From NCBI RefSeq assembly GCF_049651805.1, contig NZ_JBASCU010000022.1:1-64000 (forward strand): DNA of 64,000 bases, in the 5' to 3' direction. Of the stretch, positions 9,184 to 17,636 are shown piece after piece. Positions within the stretch are counted from its first letter, which is position 1, and each line of letters starts with the position of its first letter. The translations under genes and the position numbers were made by a program. The stretch comes from Pseudolysinimonas_A sp049651805 (GTDB lineage: Bacteria > Actinomycetota > Actinomycetes > Actinomycetales > Microbacteriaceae). The notes under the pieces are model-generated. The model was not told the origin of the DNA. It worked only from the letters and a program-made list of their open reading frames with translations, and did no database searches.

Positions 9184-10487
9184 GCCACCAGCACGACGGC
9201 ACGGCGACCGGTCACCTGCCGGCGGCAACCGACCTCATCGGCAGCGGCCAGGAGGGCTCGCTCGGCGACCAGGTGAAGGCTTGGTTGCAGCGCGTGCGCG
9301 GCGGCGACATGGGCGCCTTGCCCGCAGTCGGCGGCTTCATCGTCCTGAGCATCATGTTCTCGATCCTCAGCCCGTTCTTCCTCACTGAACGCAACTTCGC
9401 CAACCTCATGACCCAGGCCGCGACGCTCGTCATGCTGGGCATGGCGCTGGTCTTCGTCATCCTGCTCGGTGAGATCGACCTGTCCGCCGGGGTGACCGCC
9501 GGCGTCTCGGCGGGCATCTTCATCGTGCTGATCAACGTGCAGGGCATCAACTGGATCGTGGCACTCGTCGTCGCGTTCGCCGTCGGCCTCGTGATCGGCA
9601 CGTTCATCGGGTTCTTCGTCGCGAAAGTCGGCATCCCCTCGTTCGTGGTCACCCTGGGTCTCTTCCTCGGCTTGCAGGGCGTGCAGCTCATCGTCATCGG
9701 ATCGGGCGGCCTGTACCGCGTGCAGGTTCCTGAGATCCTGGCGATCCAGAACAAGAACCTGCCGGGTTGGGCAGGCTGGGCACTGCTCGCGATCGTGATC
9801 GCGATCTCTGCCGCGACGTCCTTCTGGGATCGCGCCCGGCGGGCCCGCGCGGGGGTGCCGAATCGCACCGTCGCGCTGGTCTTCGCCAAGCTCGGCGCCA
9901 TCCTCGTGCTCGGTGGCCTCGCGGTCTTCCTGCTCAACCGCAACCGCGGTCAGGCCGGCACGGTGCTCAACGGCGAGACGATCGGCGGCAACATCGTCGT
10001 GGGCGTGCCGATCGTCGTGCCGCTCGTGCTCGCGATTCTCTGGGCGGGCACCTTCGTACTCGACCGCACCAAGTACGGCCGCTACATCTACGCGATCGGC
10101 GGCAACGCCGAAGCCGCACGACGCGCGGGCATCAAGATCGTGTTCATCCGTTGGACCGCATTCATGGTGTGCTCGACCCTCGCCGTCGTCGCCGGCATCT
10201 TCTCGATCTCGAAAGTGGGATCGGTGGATGCCACCACCGGTCGCGATCTCGTGCTCTCGGGTGTGGCAGCAGCTGTCGTCGGCGGGGTGAGCCTGTTCGG
10301 CGGACGCGGCCGCCTCATCCACGCCGCCGTCGGCGCGCTCGTGATCGCCGTCATCACCAACGGCCTCGGCCTGCTCAACTTGCCGGCCGGCGTGAACTAC
10401 GCCGTCACCGGTGGCGTGCTGATCCTCGCGGCGACCGTCGACGCGGTCTCGCGCAAGCGCGCCGGCGGGTCGGTTCTGCGAACCTGA
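9180..10487 (+). CDS. Sugar ABC transporter permease (CUT2, XylH-like)
   Basis: A 435-residue membrane protein. After about 55 hydrophilic residues come at least ten hydrophobic segments typical of the BPD_transp_2 family. It contains GEIDLSAG near the first helices and YAIGGNAEAARRAGI, hallmark motifs of CUT2 permeases such as RbsC and XylH. The length and the extra helix-loop region around residues 190-260 resemble XylH rather than the shorter RbsC. Translationally coupled to the ATPase. Completes the importer begun at 7250. Confidence 0.92.
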   Translation: MSHQHDGTATGHLPAATDLIGSGQEGSLGDQVKAWLQRVRGGDMGALPAVGGFIVLSIMFSILSPFFLTERNFANLMTQAATLVMLGMALVFVILLGEIDLSAGVTAGVSAGIFIVLINVQGINWIVALVVAFAVGLVIGTFIGFFVAKVGIPSFVVTLGLFLGLQGVQLIVIGSGGLYRVQVPEILAIQNKNLPGWAGWALLAIVIAISAATSFWDRARRARAGVPNRTVALVFAKLGAILVLGGLAVFLLNRNRGQAGTVLNGETIGGNIVVGVPIVVPLVLAILWAGTFVLDRTKYGRYIYAIGGNAEAARRAGIKIVFIRWTAFMVCSTLAVVAGIFSISKVGSVDATTGRDLVLSGVAAAVVGGVSLFGGRGRLIHAAVGALVIAVITNGLGLLNLPAGVNYAVTGGVLILAATVDAVSRKRAGGSVLRT

Positions 10488-10498
10488 CCCTATTCGTC

Positions 10499-10575
10499 GG
10501 TCGAGTAGCCGCGCAGCGGCGTGTCGAGACCATCGCCGCAGGTCTCGACACGCGCCCTTCGGGCGCTACTCGACC
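10499..10575. repeat. Imperfect palindromic intergenic repeat (REP-like) with terminator potential
   Basis: Left arm 10499-10531 and right arm 10541-10575 share GGTCGAGTAGC and CGTGTCGAGACC against their reverse complements, with a nested CGCGCCCTTCGGGCGC stem inside the right arm. It sits just after the CUT2 permease stop. The shape matches the dispersed palindromic units common between genes in Microbacteriaceae; whether more copies exist cannot be judged from this window. Confidence 0.65.
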
Positions 10576-10610
10576 ACCGAGGGATCGGGGCGCCGAGCTA
10601 GCCTCGAAGG

Positions 10611-11384
10611 ATGAGCACGAACGAGAAGGCCCTGGCGCTGGGGGCGCTGCACGAAGCCCCCGAGATCCTGCGGGTCGTCAACGTCTGGGATGCCATCAGC
10701 GCGAAGGTCGTCGCCGACCTGCCCGGCACGAAGGCACTCGCGACGGCGGGACATTCGATCGCCGCGAGCCGCGGATACAAAGACGGCGGGATGCCGCTCG
10801 ACGTGGCGCTCGATGGAGCGCGCATCATTGCCGAAGCGGTCGACTTGCCCGTGTCAGCCGACCTCGACGACGGGTACGACGACCCGGCCGAGACCATCCG
10901 CCGCGCGATCGGTTTCGGCATCGTCGGGGCGAACGTCGAAGACCGGATGCGACCCTTCGACGAGTCGGTCGCCCGCGTCGCCGCGATCACGGCCGCCGCC
11001 GAGAAGGAGGGGGTCGCCTTCCAGCTCAACGCCCGAACGGATGCCCTCACGCCGCGCAGCGGCGACATCCCGCTGGAACAGAAGATCGCCGAGGCCATCG
11101 CCCGCGGCAAGGCGTTCCTCGACAACGGCGCGGCTCTCGTGTTCGTGCCAGGGGGCCATCCGGGGGAGGTCGTGGAACAGCTGGTCGCCGGTATCGGTCG
11201 AGGCAGGGTCTCGGTGATCGGGTCTCCGGGGGCGCTGCCTGCCGCCGAGTACGAAGCCCTCGGGGTGGCGCGCATCTCTTACGGGCCTTTCACCCAGCGC
11301 GTGGCGCTGCGGGCGCTCCGCGATCTCGCCACCGACCTCTACGGCACCGGCGTCATCCCCGAGGACACCCCCGCGCTCAACTGA
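10611..11384 (+). CDS. Isocitrate lyase / PEP mutase superfamily protein
   Basis: A 257-residue TIM-barrel protein. It carries VWDAISAKV near residue 25, the SADLDDGYDDP metal-binding segment, GANVEDRM and LNARTDAL, all in the order of the PEP mutase/isocitrate lyase family. The flexible-loop KKCG motif of true isocitrate and 2-methylisocitrate lyases is absent, so it belongs to the short oxaloacetate-decarboxylase or carboxyphosphonate-type branch of unknown substrate. Stand-alone gene that overlaps the convergent GIY-YIG gene by 8 bp. Confidence 0.85.
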   Translation: MSTNEKALALGALHEAPEILRVVNVWDAISAKVVADLPGTKALATAGHSIAASRGYKDGGMPLDVALDGARIIAEAVDLPVSADLDDGYDDPAETIRRAIGFGIVGANVEDRMRPFDESVARVAAITAAAEKEGVAFQLNARTDALTPRSGDIPLEQKIAEAIARGKAFLDNGAALVFVPGGHPGEVVEQLVAGIGRGRVSVIGSPGALPAAEYEALGVARISYGPFTQRVALRALRDLATDLYGTGVIPEDTPALN

Positions 11385-11802
11385 GCCCGCGGAGGGCATC
11401 CGCCAGCCAGCGTGCGTGTACGTGCCACGGGTCGCGGCCACCGGCGAGCGCCTCGATGTGCGTGCGCAGCGGTGGGGTGAGCGCGAACCACTCGGAGGTG
11501 CCGAGCCGGTCGTCGGCGAACTCCGCGTGACGGGAACGCTCGACCGTGCGATCCCCGAGCTCGAACGCGAGCACCTCTTCGTGCAACAGCGCGCCGAACC
11601 GCTGGCGCGGGTTGAACGTCGTGCCGATCTTCACGCGCTCGCCGAACCGCAGGTAGTAGACGACGTCGACGCGCGGCAACGGCAGCCCGGGGTCGATGTA
11701 CTCCCCGACCCGCCAGCCGCACACCGCGCACACCCACCCGGTCGGGGTGCGCACGCCCGAGCGCGACCCGCACACGCGACACGGGGACTCGAGGGCATCC
11801 AC
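11377..11802 (-). CDS. GIY-YIG nuclease-family protein with N-terminal zinc ribbon
   Basis: A 141-residue protein. Residues 8-28 hold two CxxC pairs (PCRVCG and VCAVCG), a likely zinc ribbon. Residues about 45-125 have VYYLRFGERVKIG, then TTFNPRQR and EWFAL, the pattern of the GIY-YIG subgroup related to T5orf172/Mug113 proteins. It could bind or nick DNA, but a biological role is not known for such stand-alone proteins. No operon partner; convergent with the PEP mutase-like gene. Confidence 0.75.
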   Translation of the reverse strand: MDALESPCRVCGSRSGVRTPTGWVCAVCGWRVGEYIDPGLPLPRVDVVYYLRFGERVKIGTTFNPRQRFGALLHEEVLAFELGDRTVERSRHAEFADDRLGTSEWFALTPPLRTHIEALAGGRDPWHVHARWLADALRGLS

Positions 11803-11914
11803 CCCACCATCGTCGCCCCGTCCGCCGACGATGCAAACCGTGCCGCGCTCGTCAAGCCCTCAGGCCCCATCGGCGGTGCGGCGTAACGTCGAGGCCTACC
11901 CCAAGGAGGATTCC

Positions 11915-12178
11915 ATGTACGGCAAATTGCTCTTCGTCGCCGGGCTCGGCGTCGGCTACCTCGTCGGAACGAGCCGCGGGCGCAAAGACTACGAGGTGCT
12001 GCGTCGCCGGGCGAGCGAGATCTGGCTCGATCCCCGCGTGCAGCGAGCCGCGAAGCAAGCCACCGACGCGGTCGAGAAGAACGTGCCGATGGGCGAAAAG
12101 GTCACCGAAGCCGTGGATGCCGCCACCACATCGGCGCGCGCGAACGTCAGGCCTTCTGGCAGCGCTGCCGCTTCGTGA
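11915..12178 (+). CDS. Small membrane-anchored protein of unknown function
   Basis: An 87-residue product starting at ATG 11915, 6 nt after a strong CAAGGAGGA. The first 20 residues form one hydrophobic segment (LLFVAGLGVGYLVG) followed by a basic GTSRGRKDY, then an amphipathic, alanine-rich helix to the end. The architecture resembles YtxH/CsbA-like or mycobacterial small envelope proteins with a single membrane helix. No partner gene. Confidence 0.8.
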   Translation: MYGKLLFVAGLGVGYLVGTSRGRKDYEVLRRRASEIWLDPRVQRAAKQATDAVEKNVPMGEKVTEAVDAATTSARANVRPSGSAAAS

Positions 12179-12309
12179 CCGATCCCGCCCTCGCCCGCCG
12201 ATGGATCGACGCACGTCGGCGGGCGGTGCGGGAACGGCTCACGGATGCCGAGACGCGCCTCGCCGCGGTGCACGATGTGCGTCCCGTGCGCCGACGGGCG
12301 GGGCTGACT

Positions 12310-13005
12310 TCAGGCGGCGGCGTCGCCGGCCTCGGCTTCGCGATACGACGAGGTCACGACAATCGGCAGATGATCGGACGCCCCGCGCGGCAGCGTCTCG
12401 ATGCCGTGGATCGTCATGCCGGCGCTCGTCGCGAAGTCGAAGTGCCCGCGCACGACCTTGTACCGGGTGTAGGTACGCGCGTCGCTGAGGGTGAGGTCGT
12501 AGCCGCCCTTCAGCATCCTCGTTCCGAGTCGCGCCTTGCCGAGCGGGTAGTTGTAGTCACCCACCATCAGTGTCGGCAGCCCGGGACCCAACACGCGAAG
12601 CAGCTCGTGCGCCGAGGCGATCTGGTGTCGGCGCAGCGAGTTGAGCGCCGTGAGCGGTGAGGCGTGGAACGACGCCACGAGCAGTTCGCGGTCGTGCTCG
12701 ACATCCCGCAGCCGCACCGCGAGCAACCGCTCGTGCGCGGGAGAGGCGATGCGGTCGTGCCACCCCTTCTTCAGCGCGAACGCCTTCGTCTCGAGCGACT
12801 CGAACCGATCGCGGCGGTGGTAGATCGCGAGCCCCAGCCGGTTGCGGTGCGTCGAGTCGGCGAGATGCAGCGGGCCGAGCTCAGCGGGCAGCGCGGTGGT
12901 CAGCGCCTCTTGAAGGCAGAGGATGTCGAGGTCGAACGCCTTGGTGAGGGCGACCAGCTCTCCCGCGGCCTTGTGCTTCTCGAGGTTGTAGCTGAGCGTG
13001 CGCAC
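12310..13005 (-). CDS. Endonuclease/exonuclease/phosphatase (EEP) family protein
   Basis: A 231-residue protein with the EEP order of motifs: SYNLEKHK near the start, LCLQEAL (metal-binding Glu), SFHASPL, MVGDYNY (Asp/Asn pair) and the terminal GASDHLPIVV (Asp-His). It may be a phosphodiesterase or nuclease; these motifs alone do not distinguish DNA, phosphoinositide or sphingomyelin-type substrates. No signal peptide, so cytosolic. Confidence 0.87.
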   Translation of the reverse strand: MRTLSYNLEKHKAAGELVALTKAFDLDILCLQEALTTALPAELGPLHLADSTHRNRLGLAIYHRRDRFESLETKAFALKKGWHDRIASPAHERLLAVRLRDVEHDRELLVASFHASPLTALNSLRRHQIASAHELLRVLGPGLPTLMVGDYNYPLGKARLGTRMLKGGYDLTLSDARTYTRYKVVRGHFDFATSAGMTIHGIETLPRGASDHLPIVVTSSYREAEAGDAAA

Positions 13006-13014
13006 CCTTCGACG

Positions 13015-13179
13015 CTACCCCTCGTCGATCGTCGCCCGTACGTCAGAGACCGTGAAGCCGTACCGCGCAGCGACGCTCGGCAGTTCCTTCAAACCCGCAT
13101 CCACTGCGGCCTGGATCGTTGCCTTGTCGGTCGCGTCGCCGCTCACGGTGAGAGTGGCGTTGACGGTGTACTCGGTCAT
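13015..13179 (-). CDS. Small hypothetical protein (54 aa)
   Basis: A short gene on the minus strand with ATG at 13179 and TAG at 13015-13017, preceded by AAGGAG about 7 nt upstream. The product begins MTEYTVNATLTVSGDATDK and ends SDVRATIDEG. It has alternating beta-like residues and no membrane segment. Lies 9 bp upstream of the EEP gene and may be co-transcribed with it. No family recognised. Confidence 0.7.
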   Translation of the reverse strand: MTEYTVNATLTVSGDATDKATIQAAVDAGLKELPSVAARYGFTVSDVRATIDEG

Positions 13180-13218
13180 CGGTGTTCTCCTTCGTTTCTC
13201 GTACGCGTCGGTTCACAT

Positions 13219-13542
13219 TCAGATCCAGTAGTCGACGAAGATCGCGACGATGCACAGGGTGGGCGCGATGAGGAAGAGCAGGATGCCGGCGCGGCTGAGC
13301 GCGGTGATGATCGCTGCGGAGCGGCGCGGTAGGGTCGCGAGGCCCAGGAGCGCCAGCGCGAGGCCGCCGAGGATGGCGCCCGCCCAGAACAGCGGCTCGA
13401 TGCGGTTGTCCAAGGTGCCGCCGCCCCAGCCGGCGATGGTGATGCCGGCGACCACGACGGCCGCGGCGACCACTGCGGCCGCGAAGAGCACGACCGCTTT
13501 GCGTTCAGCCCGAACGACGTCGTCGACGAGTTCATCGCCCAT
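13219..13542 (-). CDS. Small membrane protein with three predicted helices
   Basis: A 107-residue protein. Three hydrophobic stretches (about residues 15-37, 50-67 and 82-105) follow a short acidic N-terminus, MGDELVDDVVRAERK. No catalytic motif is visible. The start lies 2 bp after the stop of the 38-residue gene at 13545-13661, so the two are likely one transcription unit. Confidence 0.75.
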   Translation of the reverse strand: MGDELVDDVVRAERKAVVLFAAAVVAAAVVVAGITIAGWGGGTLDNRIEPLFWAGAILGGLALALLGLATLPRRSAAIITALSRAGILLFLIAPTLCIVAIFVDYWI

Positions 13543-13544
13543 GG

Positions 13545-13661
13545 CTACTGCTCGTCGGAGCCGTCGTGCAGCGGCTCGGCAGGGCCGCCCGAGGCGGTGT
13601 CCTGCTCCGTCTCGGGGTTGTGGCTTTCTTGCTGGTTCGGAGGTTGGCGAATGTCAGACAT
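13545..13661 (-). CDS. Very small hydrophilic protein (38 aa)
   Basis: ATG at 13661, TAG at 13545-13547. The product is acidic and glutamine/proline-rich (MSDIRQPPNQQESHNPE, ending HDGSDEQ) and probably disordered. GTGGAGG lies immediately upstream of the start. Close spacing to the next membrane-protein gene suggests co-expression. It could be a short leader peptide rather than a functional protein. Confidence 0.55.
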   Translation of the reverse strand: MSDIRQPPNQQESHNPETEQDTASGGPAEPLHDGSDEQ

Positions 13662-13803
13662 GCCTCCACGGTAGGTCGGCCCGCCGTCCGTCGCGCAGGG
13701 GTTGACGCCAGTGGCTTCGCGGTGTCAGCGCGTCAGATCGTCGAGCCGGCGTCGGGGTCGCTGATTTGACGCAGCCAGAACAGCAGCCCGGGCGTCCGTC
13801 GGA

Positions 13804-14628
13804 TCAGTCCTTCAGTGCCCCGCCGGTCAGGCCGCTGGCGATGTAACGCTGCGCGAAGACGAGCAGGATGAGCGCCGGCACCGAGGCGATCACCGCGGTC
13901 GCCATCACGCCGTTCCAGTTCGTCGACTGCGCGCCGATGAATCGGAACAGCGACAAGGTGAAGGGCACCAGCTCGTTTCCCGTGGTCAGCGATCGGGCGA
14001 AGATGAAGTCGCCCCAGGCGAACAGGAACGAGAACAGCGCGCTCGTGACGATCGCGTTCCGGCTGAGCGGGATGACGATCGCGACCAGCACCCGCAGTGG
14101 GCCGGCGCCGTCGATGCGGGCCGCTTCGAGCAACTCGTCGGGGATGCGCGAGATGAACGCACGCAGCACGATCACCGACAGTGGCACGGCCGCGGTCGCG
14201 TTCGCCAGGATCAGGCCCGGGTAGGTATTGATGAGGCCGATGCGCGCGTAGAGCGCGAAGAGCGCCATCGTGAGCACCACCGCCGGCAGCAGTTGCGCGA
14301 TGAGCAGGGTGAACATCACCACTCCGCCGCCGCGCACCCGCAACTTGCCCATCGCGTAGGCGGCTGGGATCGAGATCAGCAGCGCCAACACGGCGGTGCC
14401 CAGGCCGATGGCGATGCTCGTCATGAGGCTGGGCACCTGGCTCGACAGCGCGGACGTGTAGCCGGCGAGCGTCGGGTTCGCGGGAAATAGCGCCGGCCAG
14501 GGGCTCAACAGCTCGTTGCTCGGGGTGAGCGAGACGTTCACCATCCAGTAAAGCGGAAAGAGCATGATCGCCAGGATCGTGACGCCGAACACCGTGTTCA
14601 TCGCCCGCCGCAGCCGGCTGTCTCTCAC
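13804..14628 (-). CDS. Carbohydrate ABC transporter permease (CUT1, MalG-like)
   Basis: A 274-residue protein with six hydrophobic segments and the EAA loop LLEAARIDGAG that contacts the ATPase. Typical of the second permease in CUT1 importers. Its start overlaps the preceding permease stop (14625-14628, ATGA). No ATPase gene accompanies the set, so a shared MsiK-type ATPase encoded elsewhere is expected, as is common in Actinobacteria. Confidence 0.92.
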   Translation of the reverse strand: MRDSRLRRAMNTVFGVTILAIMLFPLYWMVNVSLTPSNELLSPWPALFPANPTLAGYTSALSSQVPSLMTSIAIGLGTAVLALLISIPAAYAMGKLRVRGGGVVMFTLLIAQLLPAVVLTMALFALYARIGLINTYPGLILANATAAVPLSVIVLRAFISRIPDELLEAARIDGAGPLRVLVAIVIPLSRNAIVTSALFSFLFAWGDFIFARSLTTGNELVPFTLSLFRFIGAQSTNWNGVMATAVIASVPALILLVFAQRYIASGLTGGALKD

Positions 14629-15524
14629 GAGTTCGCCTCCCGTCGCACGACGCGCAGGTAGATGAGGCCGAAGATCAGCGCGACGACGACGAGGATCTGG
14701 GCGACAGCCGAGCCCATTCCGAGGGCGCGATCACCTTCGAACGCCCACTGGTACGACCACGTCGCGAGGGTGTGCGAGCTGTTGACGGGGCCGCCCCGCG
14801 TGATGATCCAGATGATGTCGAAGGCCTTGAGGGTGTAGACCAGCCCGAGCAGCAGGGTGACCGCGGTGACCGGCCACAGCAACGGCATGGTGATCGAGAT
14901 GAACGACCGCCACGAAGTCGCGCCGTCGATCGCCGCCGCTTCGTAGACGGTGTCGGGGATGTTCTGAAGCCCGCCGTAGAGCATCACCATGTTGAACGGG
15001 ATGCCGAGCCAGATGTTGGCGATGATGACGGCCACCAGGGCGAGCTGGGGGGTCGAGATCCAGCCGATGTCGGTGCCGGCGAACAGGCCGGCGTTGATGA
15101 TGCCGTAGTCCTGGTGGAACATCCACCGCCAGGTCGTCGCCGAGACGACCACCGGCAACAACCACGGCACGAGCACGAGCGATCGCAACACGATCGAGAG
15201 CGGGAACCGTCGGGTGAAGAAGACGGCGAGCGCCAACCCGACCACGTACTGCACCGCGAGGGAAACCACGGTGAACACGACCGTCTGCCAGGCGACGGCG
15301 GCGAAATCCGGGTCGGCGAAGATCTCGAGGTAGTTGCCGAAGCCGATGAACGGCGCTTCGCCGGTGACGAACGAACGGGTCGTCCAGTCCTGGGTCGACA
15401 GGATGGCCGCGCGAACCAGCGGCACGATCAGGAAGATCGCGATGAAGATCACGACCGGGAGCAGGAACGCCAGCCCTGCGACCGTCGTCGCGGGTGCCAC
15501 CGCCCGGCGCCGGGTGGGACTCAT
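14625..15524 (-). CDS. Carbohydrate ABC transporter permease (CUT1, MalF-like)
   Basis: Reads as a 299-residue protein from ATG 15524, which has GTGAGG 5-6 nt upstream; a longer frame reaches ATG 15569 but lacks a ribosome site. Six membrane helices and the EAA loop YEAAAIDGATSW are present. First permease of the set, between the binding protein and the MalG-like gene. Confidence 0.9.
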   Translation of the reverse strand: MSPTRRRAVAPATTVAGLAFLLPVVIFIAIFLIVPLVRAAILSTQDWTTRSFVTGEAPFIGFGNYLEIFADPDFAAVAWQTVVFTVVSLAVQYVVGLALAVFFTRRFPLSIVLRSLVLVPWLLPVVVSATTWRWMFHQDYGIINAGLFAGTDIGWISTPQLALVAVIIANIWLGIPFNMVMLYGGLQNIPDTVYEAAAIDGATSWRSFISITMPLLWPVTAVTLLLGLVYTLKAFDIIWIITRGGPVNSSHTLATWSYQWAFEGDRALGMGSAVAQILVVVALIFGLIYLRVVRREANS

Positions 15525-15578
15525 GTGAGCCTCACCCGGCGTCGGGCGTTGGGGGACTACATGCGTCATCGGCGCATG

Positions 15579-16790
15579 TTATTCGACCGAGGCCTGGGCA
15601 GCCTCAAGTGCCTCACTGGGCGACTTCACGCCGGAGAGGGCTTCCTGAATTGCGGTCGACAGAGCGCGCGACACGGTCGGGTAGGCGGAGCCCAGGTCTG
15701 CCGTGCGGCCTTCGGCCACCGCGATGGCGTCGACCCACGGAACCAGCGCCTCGTTCTCGGCTGCCTGCTTGTCGGACTCGGCCGGGTACGGCGATACGTA
15801 GCTCTGAGCAGCGATCCACTCGCCCAGATTGCTGGGCTCGATGAGGCACTGCGCGAACTCGGTGCTCGCCGCGACCCGGGCTTCGTCACCCGCGACGATC
15901 TGGATGAACTCGCCACCGAGCGGGCTCGGGGCGGGGCCGCCGTCGATCGCCGGAATCGGCACGACCGCGTACGGGATGCCCGACTCGTTCAGCGCGTTGA
16001 GCTGCCAGGTGCCGTTGATCATCATCGCCGCGTTGCCGCTCGCGAACTGGTCACGGATGTCCTGCTGGTTGGCGCTCAGGTTCGACTGCGAGGCCTGCCC
16101 ATTGGCGACCCAGTCGGTCCACAGCGTGAGCGCTTCGACCGCCTCCGGCGAGGAGAGATCCTCGAGCGAACCACCGGCCCCCCACAGGAACGGCTCGAAC
16201 TGGAACGACGCCTCTTCACCGGCGATCGCCGAGAACGCGATGCCGTACACGTCACCGACGGTGGTGGCGGCGACGGCAGCCTTGAACTCGTCCCAGTTGG
16301 TGGGCGGCTCGACACCCGCGGCGGCGAGCATCTCGGTGTTGTAGAACAGCGCCAGCGTGTTCGACCCGATCGAGCCGCCGTACTCCTCGCCACCCGACTG
16401 GGCGGCGGCGAGGATGTTCTCCCGCTGTTCGCCGACGTCGAGACCCGAGTCGGCGTTCGAGACGAGGAGCCCCGTTTCGGCGAACTCGGCGACGTTGGGG
16501 TTGTCGAGGATGACGAGGTCGGGGGTGCTGCCGCCGCTGGCTGCCTGCAACAGGCTGTCGGCGAGGGCGGCGTCGGCGGTGCGCTCGATCGAGATGCCGG
16601 TTTCTTCTTCACACGCTTCGTAGAGCCGCGCGAGGTGCGATTCGCTGTCGAGGTGGGTGAAGTAGTCCCAGATCGTCAGGCTGGTGACTTCGTCGCCGCC
16701 TCCGTTGGAGGGGGAGCATGCTGCGAGGGTGAACGCGACGCTTCCGGCCAGCAGGCCGGCTGCGATACGGGTGTGCTTCATGTGTGCCAA
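15579..16790 (-). CDS. Extracellular sugar-binding lipoprotein (CUT1, MalE-like)
   Basis: A roughly 400-residue binding protein with lipoprotein signal and lipobox TLAAC (Cys25). The start drawn is TTG 16790, which has GAGAAG at a good distance; ATG 16781 three codons later is the alternative. Later motifs LTIWDYF, LVILDNPNVAEF and MMINGTWQLNAL match family 1 solute-binding proteins for oligosaccharides. It heads the three-gene importer ending at 13804. No glycosidase or regulator is adjacent, so the substrate is open. Confidence 0.9.
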   Translation of the reverse strand: MAHMKHTRIAAGLLAGSVAFTLAACSPSNGGGDEVTSLTIWDYFTHLDSESHLARLYEACEEETGISIERTADAALADSLLQAASGGSTPDLVILDNPNVAEFAETGLLVSNADSGLDVGEQRENILAAAQSGGEEYGGSIGSNTLALFYNTEMLAAAGVEPPTNWDEFKAAVAATTVGDVYGIAFSAIAGEEASFQFEPFLWGAGGSLEDLSSPEAVEALTLWTDWVANGQASQSNLSANQQDIRDQFASGNAAMMINGTWQLNALNESGIPYAVVPIPAIDGGPAPSPLGGEFIQIVAGDEARVAASTEFAQCLIEPSNLGEWIAAQSYVSPYPAESDKQAAENEALVPWVDAIAVAEGRTADLGSAYPTVSRALSTAIQEALSGVKSPSEALEAAQASVE

Positions 16791-16857
16791 TCCATTCTTC
16801 TCTGAAGGGATGCGTCGGTAGTCAGTGGCTCGGGAAATTCTCCACGGATTGGTATGA

Positions 16858-16869
16858 TGTTACACAACA
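16858..16869. promoter_or_regulatory. Palindrome TGTTACACAACA upstream of the MalEFG-type operon
   Basis: A TGTT-N4-AACA inverted repeat lies 68 bp upstream of the binding-protein start in an AT-richer patch (16840-16875) that is the obvious promoter region. It could be the operator of a distant LacI- or ROK-type repressor. Short, so it may be chance. Confidence 0.35.
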
Positions 16870-17062
16870 CATGTCCAGTAGGCTAGTGGGCGGCCCAAAT
16901 TCGAGGGACGAGGCCACGCCGGATGAGCGGTCCGCCGGCCGGGTGCTTCAGCCACATCTCAAGAAAGTATCGCGACGGGACGTTCGGCCATCTCGCGCGC
17001 ACCCTCCTGCTGCAGGCGTGACCGCGGTCACCCATCGGTGGTCCGAACCAGAAGAGTTCGAC

Positions 17063-17633
17063 ATGACCGCCACCGTCAGCGCACCCGTACCCGCCCAAGG
17101 TGCGACCGCATTCGCCACTCCGACCGGACTCGTCCGGCCCGCCGGCCGATCTGCTCTTGCCATCCTTCGTCCGCCCAGCCGCTTCACCTTGTTGTGGGCC
17201 CTTATCGACAGACGCTCGGGCTCGGATTCTCGACCCGGCGGAGCGCGCCGGGGCCGACCGCGGCACCCCGAGTCAGGGCCTCCGCAACAGAGACTCCGTG
17301 ACCAGACCGCTCAAGCCCTCCTTCGCGAGCATCGCCAGCCCCGCGAGCGACGTGCTCTTCATGCTCGAGATGCTCGGGATCGACGGCGTCGTGGTGCTCG
17401 GCATCGGTCTGCGCATCAGTGCGGTCACCGGCACGATCCTCATGGTGGCGATGTACCTCGCCGAATGGCCCTTCGCGGCGGATGGGTCGTCGACCAACCC
17501 GGCCGTCGACTACCACATCATCTACGCGCTCGCCCTCATCGTCGTCGCCGCGACGGCTGCCGGAGACACCTGGGGCTTGGGCACCTGGTGGAAGTCGCTG
17601 CCGTTCGTGCGCACCCAGAAGTGGCTGCACTGA
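17063..17633 (+). pseudogene. DoxX-family membrane protein, broken by two frameshifts
   Basis: The DoxX-like protein can only be followed by changing frame twice. It begins MTATVSAPVPAQ at ATG 17063 and reaches LLWALIDR in frame 2 (about 17206). TLGLGFST is in frame 1 (about 17210-17235). PAERAGADRGTPSQGL, then the long C-terminal part with SDVLFMLEMLGI, GLRISAVTGT, DYHIIYALALI and GDTWGLG, is in frame 3 and ends at 17633. Homologues read continuously as LWAFxDKTFGLGF followed by a WIDGGSPT-like loop. The changes fall within about 30 bp, so this is a decaying gene or two indel errors. DoxX proteins are small four-helix membrane proteins linked to redox control. Confidence 0.75.
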
Positions 17634-17636
17634 GCG

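Noticed and set aside
12175..12660. Open frame beginning GTGA right after the small membrane protein gene
   Set aside because: The first 43 codons look protein-like, but most of the frame lies antisense to the EEP gene and has no family match. A truncated gene is possible but not supported.
14772..16805. Plus-strand open frame of 677 codons across three ABC transporter genes
   Set aside because: It crosses two real gene boundaries on the other strand and its product is a low-complexity Arg/Asp/Gly chain.
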